Positions 1 to 8,111 of a stretch of 21,025 nucleotides of DNA are shown here, piece by piece. The notes beneath the pieces were generated by a model. The model was not told where the DNA came from and ran no database searches. It was given only the letters and a program-made list of their open reading frames with translations. How positions within the stretch are numbered: the stretch's first letter is position 1; each line of letters opens with the position of its first letter. Origin of the DNA: Stentor coeruleus (Eukaryota > Ciliophora > Heterotrichea > Heterotrichida > Stentoridae); assembly GCA_001970955.1 (NCBI GenBank), contig MPUH01001207.1, positions 1 through 21,025 on the forward strand, read 5' to 3'. The translations under genes and the position numbers were made by a program.

Positions 1-185
1 TTTTATGGTTTGAGATATTGTCCAGCCCTTGTTATTTCTAATTTCAGTAAATAAATTCATGTGATATGAATTGCGGCTTATTATAAGAGGAAAAGGCATT
101 ATTAGCTCTTAAGATTCTAAGCAGCAGATGGAGAAAATATAAAGGTTACTATAATCATATATCACAAACTACTCAAATTATAATA

Positions 186-950
186 ATGGAAACTCCAAAG
201 TGCTTGATCGTAGACTCAGGATTAATGGTCCGAAGTCTAATTAACTCTTTGCTTCTTTTAGGTTATAATATCAAAGTAGCTAACAATGCTTAATCTGAAT
301 TTGATTCTTTATCATGAAGAAGCTCATATAATGATGAGATGCACTTTAAGGTATAAAAACTATTCAATTATCTGCCAAGAACTATGTATTTATGATGAAT
401 CCCCAAGGCAATTCACTGAAAATTACACTTTGGCTGAGCTACTTGAAGAATTTGCAGGCTCTGAAAAAAGTGTTCTGAACAATTTCCTGGATTTTTTACT
501 GAAAATTTATCAAGAAAGCTTAGTGTTAAGTTCAAAAATCTACCCCATGAGAACCTTGAACTTTTTGAAGCTTCTCATGAATTAAGATTGTGTTCTAATG
601 CTTTAGTTGCTGTTAATAGTATTTTTGCTTATGCTAATCAGTTTAAGGATTACTTGAGTATAAGGAATGGGAAAGAGACTATATTATTATGGAACATTTA
701 TTCAAAGTTAGATATCAGGATAAAGTTATGAGATATAAGTCAAGGCTTATTGATTATAGTGTGCCTAATAGGAACAAGTGCTGTTTCAAGATTAGTAAGT
801 GTACCTACAGCTTTGGCTGCAGACTGGGTTTGCAAGAATGAGTATGTGCCTGGGTTTATGTTTCCCATGGAAGCCAAGTTTTCCTCAGACATACTGAAGG
901 AACTTGAAGAACCATATAATGCCAAATTTGAAGAAGAAATAATAAGCTAA
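186..950 (+). pseudogene. Frame-broken gene, receiver (CheY-like) domain start suspected
   Basis: The ATG at 186 opens a 35-codon stretch (METPKCLIVDSG..., then LLLLGYNIKVANNA). It has the beta1-alpha1-beta2 look of a response-regulator receiver domain and ends at TAA 291. Coding-like sequence continues in another frame from about 305 to 470 (YSIICQELCIYDES, then YTLAELLEEF), and in a third frame from about 471 to 950. That last part has one in-frame TGA near 729 and ends with LEEPYNAKFEEEIIS and TAA. One switch lies at an A6 run (465-470), where one extra A would restore the frame. None of the breaks fits the 15-nt intron pattern of the neighbouring genes. I cannot see the phospho-acceptor Asp and Lys of a working receiver. 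It could be a decayed gene or a gene with sequencing indels. The family call is weak. Confidence 0.35.
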
Positions 951-1123
951 TTATATAAATTCTGCGCTTCTTTTTATAAAAAACACATATTTCATTAAAG
1001 TTTTAATTATTTTATATCAATATTAATATGATTTTACAAATCTAATAAAGTTTGCACATCAAATTTAAAAGTTAGTGTGCAAGTATTTATATATAAGTAG
1101 AATTCTAGATTATAATGAAAACC

Positions 1124-1534
1124 TTAGTTTAAAAATTTAAGAGGAGTGACAAGCGGACTATCGCTTACAAGTTTCAATGGTGTTGGGTCTGAGAAAAAGT
1201 AGCCAAAATTTTTTGTGTTACCATTAGACACTTGAGGCTGTTGTCGTGGTGGATGTGTAATATATGGAGGTAAAGGTGGCTTGATTTGTGCTACCTTTGG
1301 AGCTTGAAATGGTTTTGAAGGTAACGCTCCATATACTTGCTGAGGTTTATGGCTTCCTCCTCTTAAAGGTGGGCATTTTGGCAAAGCGGGACCTATGTTT
1401 TTTAACTTGGCAGGAGTATCTATTGTAAACATATCTAAGTCTGATGTAAGCAAAGGTGACTCTGATATTCTTGGGTAGTTTGTCATCATGTCCTTTTCTA
1501 GGAGAGCTTCAAGTCGTGACTTTAGGGATTCCAT
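1124..1534 (-). CDS. Small proline-rich protein of unknown function
   Basis: This is an intact 136-codon frame from ATG (MESLKSRLEALLEKD) to TAA. The first 15 or so residues could form a short amphipathic helix. The rest is low complexity, rich in Pro, Lys, Ser and Gln, with PxxP-type stretches (PKCPPLRGG, KPPLPPYITHPPRQQP). There is no signal peptide, membrane segment or catalytic motif. A mostly disordered adaptor or SH3/profilin-binding protein would have this composition, but that is inference. It is divergent from the H2A gene, whose ATG lies about 340 bp away, so the two may share an upstream region. The long open frame, clear ATG and biased composition suggest it is real. Confidence 0.55.
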   Translation of the reverse strand: MESLKSRLEALLEKDMMTNYPRISESPLLTSDLDMFTIDTPAKLKNIGPALPKCPPLRGGSHKPQQVYGALPSKPFQAPKVAQIKPPLPPYITHPPRQQPQVSNGNTKNFGYFFSDPTPLKLVSDSPLVTPLKFLN

Positions 1535-1871
1535 ATTTATGGGGCATTAGTACTTTTAAATTTGATTAGGTATCTTTCAAAAATGTAGCAAAACAATGGT
1601 TGCAGTATGTAAAAGAGGAATTAAATATGTTTTATGCCAATGTAAATCAATAAAAATAACTATAATAATTAAATAACTTTTTCTATATACAAACCCAATA
1701 TAATCTCATTTAGCCTGGCACAATCTTCAAAAAAAACCCAATTTTTCTAAACCCCCCTAAATTTGATTATAGCAAGTATCCATTTTTATAGTAATCTAAA
1801 TTATGATTGGAAGAAAAGTATCCATATCTAAATTTTCAAGTATAAATACGAATCAAATTTTAAAATATTAA
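1535..1871. other. Intergenic region between divergent proline-rich gene and H2A
   Basis: This AT-rich spacer holds no ORF or RNA gene that I can see. It must contain the promoters of both flanking genes. It includes short C and A runs (near 1730-1760) and the TATA-like box listed separately. Confidence 0.5.
1841..1848 (+). promoter_or_regulatory. TATA-like box of the H2A gene
   Basis: TATAAATA lies about 24 bp before the H2A ATG. A TATA-like element so close to the start codon would imply a very short 5' UTR. In such AT-rich DNA the match could be chance. Confidence 0.3.
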
Positions 1872-2279
1872 ATGGCGACTATCGGAAAAGGAAAAGGAAC
1901 AAGAGGAAAAGCAGCTAATGCAACAAAGACTTCAAGATCCCAAAAGGCTGGACTACAATTCCCAGTTGGTAGGATTTCTCGTTTTATGAAACAAGGAAAG
2001 TATGCTGAAAGAATTGGAGCTGGCGCTCCAGTTTACCTTGCAGCAGTATTAGAATATTTGGCGGCTGAAGTTCTTGAATTAGCTGGAAATGCTGCTAAGG
2101 ATTATAAGAAAACTAGGATTGTTCCAAGACATATCCAACTTGCAATCCGTAATGATGAAGAACTTAACAAGCTTATGGCTAATACTACAATTGCCAGTGG
2201 AGGTGTGACACCTTTTATTCACAGCGCACTACTTCCTGAAGGAGTTAAAGAGAAAGACGGAGAAGCTCAAGATATTTAA
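1872..2279 (+). CDS. Histone H2A, core type, C-terminus AQDI
   Basis: This is a complete intronless 135-codon H2A, a core histone that pairs with H2B in the nucleosome. A lysine/glycine-rich tail ([13 protein letters not shown]) leads into the histone fold, with [60 protein letters not shown] and [13 protein letters not shown]. The acidic-patch residues (the Glu cluster in the alpha2 helix and NDEEL) are present. The docking region reads [13 protein letters not shown], unlike the VIPHIHKSLI of H2A.Z, so this is not H2A.Z. The last four residues, AQDI (132-135), sit where H2A.X proteins carry SQ(E/D)-hydrophobic, with Ala in place of the phosphorylated Ser. The gene stands alone here, with no H2B, H3 or H4 beside it. 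Confidence 0.97.
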   Translation: MATIGKGKGTRGKAANATKTSRSQKAGLQFPVGRISRFMKQGKYAERIGAGAPVYLAAVLEYLAAEVLELAGNAAKDYKKTRIVPRHIQLAIRNDEELNKLMANTTIASGGVTPFIHSALLPEGVKEKDGEAQDI

Positions 2280-2744
2280 TATTTAATTGAGTTGCTAAGT
2301 TTTATGAATTTTTTACTTATGGTTTGTAGAGTTTGAGAAAAATTGGAAGTGAGTCTAGATTTTTGAATATTCAAAGCATTTAGGGAATTGACTTGATGTT
2401 TTGAGTTTAGTTAGGATAAGAGTTGTGTTTGTAGTATATTTCTCAATGAAAAAATGCTATGTAGGATTTGAATAAATTATTATTTGTAGATAACTTTGGA
2501 TATTAATTTATGGTTTTAGTTCTTTGACTTGCTGATTAGTGAATTAATTGTTTTTTAAGGATATGATGATTAATCTTAAGTAAGTTTTCAAGAACTAAAT
2601 AAGGATGTATTATTAAATAAATTGTATACTACATTAAATAAACATTATTTTAGTTAACTTACATTTTATTACACTATACTCGCATATATAAAAACTCCTT
2701 ATCCTTATAACAATTTTTTTATTTATCTTCTAATCTTTCCTAAA
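2280..2744. other. Intergenic region, H2A 3' flank and BTB-Tubby promoter
   Basis: There is no ORF. It holds the H2A 3' flank, several T-rich stretches and, near its end, a TATA-like TATATAAAA at 2685-2693. That element is about 52 bp before the BTB-Tubby ATG and is a candidate promoter element only. Confidence 0.45.
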
Positions 2745-4298
2745 ATGGAGCAAGTAGAGTCTGTCGACAAAAAGGTTGAAGTTATCATTCGCTGCATCCA
2801 CCCAAACCTAAACTGGAAGCCCCAAGAAGGTCCAAATTACAGTAACTTCTACTTAGCAATGACAACCCTTGTCGAAGACTTCCGCTTAAAAGTTTCCTCA
2901 AAAATCCTCTCAAGGTCTCTGTTCTTCAAAAATGTTATCGAGAAAGACCCAAATGTTCCTTAGCAATGACAACCCTTGTCGAAGACTTCCGCTTAAAAGT
3001 GTCCTCAAAAATCCTCTCAAGGTCTCTGTTCTTCAAAAATGTTATCGAGAAAGACCCAAATGTTCTTGCTAAAGGTAAAGCTATTGAAATTAAAATCACA
3101 GCTCGCAAACACCAAGTTTCTTGCTAAAGGTAAAGCTATTGAAATTAAAATCACAGCTCGCAAACACCAAGTTAGTGTAGAAAGCTTGATTGCCTGTTTA
3201 GATTACCTAGACCATCAAAGCTTTTTTGAAGTTGATATCAATGCTAAAAATATGCTTTCAATGCTTGTCACAGCCAACTTCCTGAAAATCACATTATTAG
3301 AAAACTACTGTGTAGAATTCGTTGGAAATAATATTGAAAGCAATAGTATTGTGGATATATCAAACATAGCTTTTCAAGTGAAAAATATGAAGCTTATGAA
3401 CAAAGCCTACTTGTGATTTATAAATAGATATATACGAATCTTGCTTTTGTATAGATTTGGGCAGATGGAATTACCTGAAAACATTAAAGATAGCAAAAAT
3501 ATTGCATTTAATTCTCCTTATTTGCATAATACCAAAACCAGCTCAAAGGTTAGCTTAGAAATTTTCAACTATAAGTCTCAAGAATCTTATATAGAAAGAA
3601 AGATGTTCCATGTAGGGTTTATATAGGAAATTACTCCTCAGTATAATTTGATGTAAAAAATAGACAGGCGTATTGATAGGACACGAGCTGAAGAGAGTAT
3701 AACAGGAAGTGATTATCCTCATACATTTAAACTTATAAGAGAACATGACCAAGTTCAAATGCTTTACGCAGAAAGATGGAGCGATTCAGGGAATTTTATT
3801 ATTTCTAAAAGTCCTAATTTCCCTTTTAGTGATGATTATATTGGAGTTATGACCAATAATTTCTGGGGCCATGAATTCAGCATTTTTGATCATGGTGTTG
3901 AGGATAAAGTGTTCAAAAAATTCCCAACAGGATTTATCAAAGCTCGTGAAACTAAAATGAATATAAAATTTGAGACAAATATTCTTGGAGAAAGCCCACG
4001 TAGCCTTAATGTCAGTTTATTAAACGATGAAACTAAAGAAATGATTAAGTTTAAGAACCTTGCGCCTAAGTGGAATGAAAGAACTGAATGCTACACTTTA
4101 AATTTTTATGGGAGAGTATCTCGAGCTAGTGCTAAGAACTTTCAGTTAGTAATGCCAGATGATCAAGAGACTATATATTTGATGTTTGGTAAAATCGGCA
4201 CTGAAAGCTTTCATTTGGATTATAGATCACCTATTTCAATGTATCAAGCTTTTTGTATTGCTTTGGCAAGCTTGGCGAGGAAAAGAGTTGTGGCTTAA
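2745..4298 (+). CDS. BTB(-BACK-like)-Tubby fusion protein, three 15-nt introns
   Basis: One gene joins an N-terminal BTB/POZ domain to a C-terminal Tubby domain. The BTB part runs from FRLKVSSKILSRSLFF through VSVESLIACLDYLD and NMLSMLVTANFLKITLLENYC, then a short BACK-like start. The Tubby domain (last ~210 residues) shows MRIDRTRAEES, DDYIGVMTNNFWGHEFSIFD, KFETNILGESPR, PKWNERTECYTLNFYGRV, SAKNFQLV and the terminal helix YQAFCIALASLARKRVVA. In-frame stops at 3414, 3624 and 3654 fall inside introns 3413-3427, 3612-3626 and 3653-3667. Two tandem duplications (107 and 55 bp) break the BTB frame. Collapsing both removes 162 bp and gives one protein of about 448 residues. Plant Tubby-like proteins carry an F-box instead; a BTB suggests a Cullin-3 adaptor (inference). 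The basic K/R stretch of animal Tubby that contacts phosphoinositide reads ERWSDSG here. Confidence 0.85.
2852..3065 (+). repeat. 107-bp tandem duplication inside the BTB exon
   Basis: Positions 2852-2958 and 2959-3065 are the same 107 bp except T2894 versus G3001, which is a synonymous Val codon change (GTT/GTG). The unit is not a multiple of three and destroys the BTB frame. It is best explained as two haplotype versions joined end to end in assembly. Confidence 0.9.
3063..3172 (+). repeat. 55-bp tandem duplication inside the BTB exon
   Basis: Positions 3063-3117 and 3118-3172 are identical. The shift of 55 together with the preceding 107 gives 162 nt, exactly 54 codons, so the frame is restored only if both duplications are removed. 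This supports an assembly origin. Confidence 0.9.
3413..3427 (+). other. 15-nt intron 1 of BTB-Tubby gene
   Basis: GTGATTTATAAATAG has TA at positions 9-10 and TAG at its end, and holds the in-frame TGA. It starts with GTG instead of the usual GTA. The alternative is that TGA is read as Trp, giving a continuous frame. Confidence 0.7.
3612..3626 (+). other. 15-nt intron 2 of BTB-Tubby gene
   Basis: GTAGGGTTTATATAG is 15 nt with TA at positions 9-10. Its terminal TAG is the in-frame stop. Removing it joins ...KMFH to EITPQYN. Confidence 0.85.
3653..3667 (+). other. 15-nt intron 3 of BTB-Tubby gene
   Basis: GTAAAAAATAGACAG is 15 nt, with TA at 9-10 and CAG at its end. Removing the in-frame TAA gives LMRIDRTRAEES, the expected start of a Tubby domain (a conserved R-I-x-R). 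Confidence 0.88.
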
Positions 4299-4718
4299 GT
4301 TAGATTTTATAGATAAGCCGGATATTGAATAATTTAAATTTGTGATGGAAATGAAAATATGTAGGTGGACTTAAGGGAGCATTTAATGACTATACTATTT
4401 GTAATAATAGTAGATTATATGAATTGTGATTTATATTTGATTTTTATAATATATTTTGTTGAGATAGAAATTAGGACATTTAGTTAAATAGTAAACAAAT
4501 TTGATTGTAATTTGAATATAAATCTTCTATCTAATTCCTTTGAATACAAGTTTCTGACTACATTATGGATTAAAAAATTCAAACTTAACTTCTGAGAAAT
4601 AAACTAAAATTGGCATGGGAACTTTTAATAATTCTAACAATTAGCGATTCTTTTTAAATTACATAAACTATTTAACAATTATTTAATTTGGTATTTTAAA
4701 ATAGCTTAACTAAAATAA
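4299..4718. other. Convergent intergenic region
   Basis: It lies between the 3' ends of the BTB-Tubby and propeller-like genes. It is AT-rich, and I see no ORF, RNA gene or repeat. Confidence 0.5.
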
Positions 4719-5954
4719 TTACTCGAAAACTGAGATTTTCCCTTTAACGCATCCAAGATAAACATGCTGAGAGTCGACATTAATTCCAATAGCACTTAAT
4801 TTCGAGGCATTTATTAATTTGATTTCTTCATTCATCCCATTAGGAGTTATAACTTTTACGGCATTACTTTTTTTTGAATATACAAAAAGGTGCTCGTCTT
4901 TATTACAAAATATTCTGTCAATTGACTCACAAGGGATTAAACTTTTTGGATTGCTTGCAAATACTCCTTGGCCGTTCTCGAGCAACAAAAACGCATCATC
5001 AATGCCTTCCATTGCATAATACCTCAAACATTTCCCATAATTAAAACATGTGCCTGCATTTCTATAATTAATAGCTTTCATTTCTCTATTAATCATACCA
5101 ATTAAGATATTTTGTCCAAGTACTTCACAAAAGTATGGCATACTCCCACCAAGAATAACTAATTGCCAATTTTCATCAGATCTCAAATCCTTAACAATTA
5201 TACGCAAATTTTGACCATCTTGATATAAAAATATGATCATCCCTCTAGAATATCTCACATCAAATCCACTTGGTATTTGCATTGAGTATGATTTTTCTTG
5301 GCTTTCTAAGTCCCAGATTTCAAATTGTTGTTCATTTTTAATCACAAGTTTTAGATTTTCAGCATCAAGTTCTTCGATATTTAAACTTGTAAATTGAAGA
5401 TTTTTAAATAACTGAGTTCTTGTTGGGAAAAAAGCATGCAAGGATTCTGTTGGAACTTTATAGATTTTTAAAAACTGTGATTCTGGTTTTTTTAGAATTA
5501 TGTATAGGAAATAAGTGTTCAAAGCAAGTTTGAGAAATCGCTCTTGGGGTTTACCTAAGATTATAGGTGGAGATGAATTCAAAGTATTGTGCAAAACAGC
5601 TCGGCCATAGGAATCTAGTGAGATTAAGTAATTTTCTTGCCCTTTGAGCCACATTATTCTCGAACCTGATCGAAAGGATGCATTTTTCTTTAGGTTTTTA
5701 AACTGTGACTATGTAAGCTTTACAGTTAATTTCCAGTTGCTAAGCGGCGCTAATTTTTTAAGCTCAGATGAAGGCTGAATTACCCCTTCTTCACGCTTAA
5801 ATATAGGATCGTTTCTAATCATACGATTAAGAATTATATAAGTGCGTAATTTACTAACAGGTATTGGTCCAAGAAATTGGGTTTTGGATTTTTGTCTGGC
5901 AATCAAAAAGCACAATATATTTTGCTAGATAACCTTCACCTGTGACAAAATCAT
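4719..5954 (-). CDS. WD40/beta-propeller-like protein of unknown function, two 15-nt introns
   Basis: The gene starts at ATG 5954 (MILSQ, then an intron, then QNILCFLIARQ) and ends with GKISVFE and TAA, about 401 residues. A main open frame (4719-5654) joins in-frame to an upstream piece once introns 5709-5723 and 5925-5939 are removed. The C-terminal two thirds has regularly spaced beta-strand pairs typical of a degenerate propeller: NYLISLDSYGRAVLHN, QQFEIWDLES (WD-like), RIIVKDLRS, EHLFVYSKKSNAVKVI, HVYLGCVKGKISVFE. The first ~90 residues are basic and mixed (SKLRTYIILNRMIRND) and I do not recognise them. There is no signal peptide or membrane helix. Propellers usually act as protein-binding scaffolds, but no specific partner can be inferred. 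Confidence 0.75.
5709..5723 (-). other. 15-nt intron 2 of propeller-like gene
   Basis: On the minus strand it reads GTAAAGCTTACATAG, with TA at positions 9-10. The terminal TAG would otherwise stop translation. Its removal joins WKLTVKLT to SQFKNLKKN in frame. Confidence 0.85.
5925..5939 (-). other. 15-nt intron 1 of propeller-like gene
   Basis: On the minus strand it reads GTGAAGGTTATCTAG, with TA at 9-10 and TAG at its end. It starts GTG. Removing it links the only nearby ATG (5954) to the open frame. Confidence 0.75.
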
Positions 5955-6136
5955 ACAATTTTTTTAACCTAATTAAATCTTTATGCTTTTAGGCTGTACA
6001 TTTTATTGGCCTGCCTTCAGAGATTTTAAATTAGTATTTTAAGACAACAAATTCTAAGCTATAGCATGAACATTTTGCATATTGAAAAGGAAAGTTTAGC
6101 TTGCAGATAATCAATGTCTGCTTTTTCAATGGTTAA

Positions 6137-6185
6137 TTGACATGGTTATTTACAATTTCCNTTGACATGGTTATTTACAATTTCC
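6137..6185 (+). repeat. 24-bp direct copies flanking a single N (assembly gap)
   Basis: Positions 6137-6160 and 6162-6185 are identical, with N at 6161 between them. This is the signature of two overlapping contig ends placed side by side and not merged. Confidence 0.93.
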
Positions 6186-6448
6186 GATTGAGGATATCTG
6201 GTGATGCGGTTTTTTGGAAATCTACTAAGACTAACAGAGAAAAAACACATAAAGGTAAATCATATAATAAAAGTTGTTAAAAAATAGTGAAGTATATTTT
6301 AATTATTAAGCCATACAATATTTAAATTTGGAATTATAATCCTTATGAATGAATCATTTAGTTTTTATATAATCCATAATCAAAATGCATGAATACCCTT
6401 TCTGGCTTTTATGGACTAATTTTAGAAGTCTGTAATATTTTTTAGAGA

Positions 6449-6676
6449 ATGGCCTCTTTAGCTAAAAGACCTTATTATCTTGAAATTGATAATAACGAAA
6501 GGTACTTTAAATAAAGCATATATAATTGGTTTATTGCTGGAGGAATACAAAATTGCTGTTTTTTTTGGATGAGTTATTACAATTCATACAATACAAAAAT
6601 ATGTATTATGTTAAAAAATTATAATCATCATTTAGATAATAAACATTTTTTTGTCGATTATTTGTTTTCATCATAA
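6449..6676 (+). pseudogene. Possible mitochondrial-carrier-like fragment
   Basis: The ATG at 6449 (MASLAKRPYYLEIDNNE) meets TAA at 6512, but the same frame then stays open for more than 50 codons. It includes WFIAGGIQNCCFFW and YYNSYNTKICIML, which recall a carrier helix start (AGGxxG) followed by a worn P-x-D-x-x-K-x-x-x-Q motif. A GT...AG 15-mer at 6502-6516 would remove the stop. It has AA, not TA, at positions 9-10 and ends AAG, so it departs from the nine good introns. The key Pro, Asp and Lys are not clearly present. Chance similarity in AT-rich DNA is possible. Confidence 0.2.
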
Positions 6677-7206
6677 AGACTATCTATTGTTATATATTAG
6701 TGGATAATTAGTTTATTTGTAAAAAATCCTAGAGCAATCAATCTTTTAAAAGATCATCTTTTAAAATACAAATTTAGATTAAATTTCATATAAAAATTTC
6801 AATCCTTTAAAATTTATTTTACTATGCTTAATGATGCAGATTTGCTACAAAGTAGATTTTTAATGCTGAGTTTACAAAGTTTAGACACTTTGTATAAAAA
6901 TCTTTTTAAGTTAAAGATGAACTTTTATTATAAGGATTTTTTAATACTGTATGATAGATTAGATTAAATTAATAAATTATCCCCCGATTAGGGACCAAGT
7001 TCCTTTTTTGAATACTGTATGGTAAACTCTTTCCCATCATTTAAAATTTGAAGATAGTTCAAATGCCCTAAATTGTAAAATTAGAATTTTATACATTAAA
7101 TTAGGCATTTTCTCTATAATCTTTAATAAGCAGTAAATTCATGATACTTTTTGGTCTTTAATATCATTTTAATGAGTAATAAAATCAATAATTTTGTATT
7201 CATTAC

Positions 7207-7375
7207 AGGTTTTTCTCCAGTATAAACAAGAATGTGTCTACTAAGTTTAGATTTTTCTTTAAATTTCTTGTTGCATAGTTCACATTAGATTAGTATATCT
7301 TTTAAACTGATTTTCCATTTTACCAAATATAGGCATCCTTAAAAAGCACTTTGCAAGATGCTTTTATAAAATGTA
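7207..7375 (-). pseudogene. Decayed C2H2 zinc-finger gene fragment
   Basis: On the minus strand, 7284 down to 7207 reads as one zinc finger of 26 codons. It starts CELCNKKF, has Leu and His at the right spacing, and ends with the Kruppel linker TGEKP. The pattern is C-x2-C-x12-H-x3-Y, so the last zinc-binding His is replaced by Tyr. Just upstream, in another frame (about 7375-7290), KHLAKC and MPIFGK, then YTNLM, look like a neighbouring finger whose Cys residues have changed. A TAA lies directly before the good finger, and the frame ends soon after. No intact gene can be built, so this is probably a relic. The TGEKP linker makes the family call fairly firm. Confidence 0.6.
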
Positions 7376-7426
7376 TCTTATCTTTTAGATATAGAATTAA
7401 TTAATGGGCATCCAATCTGTTATGAG

Positions 7427-7617
7427 CCAGCAGTGTAAGGGTCAAAAAGTATATTCACAAAAAGCTGGATTGAAGCTAAGGAAAGAAAGAGCTTATTGAG
7501 ACACCTAAAATCTATCCATTAAGCAGGAAAAAAGTATATTCACAAAAAGCTGAATTGAAGCTAAGGAAAGAAAGAGCTTATTGAGACACCTAAAATCTAT
7601 CCATTAAGCAGGAAAAT
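7427..7617 (+). pseudogene. Second C2H2 zinc-finger-like relic, opposite strand
   Basis: On the plus strand, QQCKGQKVYSQKAGLK looks like the first half of a C2H2 finger whose second Cys is lost. An adjacent frame gives RKSLLRHLKSIH, a good second half with L-x2-H-x4-H. The halves are in different frames. The piece overlaps the 85-bp duplication, so the His half appears twice. It lies about 150 bp from the minus-strand relic and points towards it. Without a TGEKP linker the evidence is weaker. Confidence 0.35.
7444..7613 (+). repeat. 85-bp tandem duplication, one mismatch
   Basis: Positions 7444-7528 and 7529-7613 match except G7468/A7553. Like the 107-bp copy at 2852, it carries one substitution, which suggests allelic copies joined by the assembler. 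A true recent tandem duplication is the alternative. Confidence 0.88.
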
Positions 7618-8111
7618 CGCTATTATGGACAAAGCAATCTTAGGGGTATTTTGTGATGAAGACCAATAAATTAAATTGCCCAGGTCCTTCTTTGATATGC
7701 AAATACAAATACAATTTTTAAGTATTTTATTAAATCCATTTATTAGTGAATCCATATTTCCTACAAGTTTTAATATATATACCTGGTATATATAATTCTT
7801 ATTCAGGCTAATACCAATTTTATATCCCTTTTTACTGCTTTAATCAAAAAATCAAAATTCTTCTAGTTTTCTTTAAGTTTCTGTTTAATTCTTCATACTA
7901 TTTATCATTATTTTATAGCTCAGATATTATAATACATAGTTTTTATTTCTTTTAAGTTATAAATATTTAGATTTTCCTTTTAACTTTATCGCTGCAATTG
8001 TTATAAGTTTCTGAGGATTTGAAAAGCTCTTATAATTGACTCTTTAGAGCTCAAAGCGGGAGAAATGCTTAATTATCAAATTCTATTTTTTTGTAATAAT
8101 TTAGCTTTGGA

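Larger units (their letters stand above)
5955..8111. other. Gene-poor 2.1-kb region with decayed gene pieces
   Basis: This is the longest stretch in the window without an intact gene. It holds a single-N gap with 24-bp flanking copies (6137-6185), a weak carrier-like fragment (6449-6676), C2H2 zinc-finger relics on the minus strand (7207-7375) and plus strand (7427-7617), and an 85-bp tandem duplication (7444-7613). The rest is AT-rich with no ORF or tRNA that I can recognise. Confidence 0.5.

Noticed and set aside
728..742. GTTATGAGATATAAG as a 15-nt intron that would remove the TGA in the receiver-like gene
   Set aside because: It starts GTT, lacks TA at positions 9-10 and ends AAG, unlike all nine supported introns.
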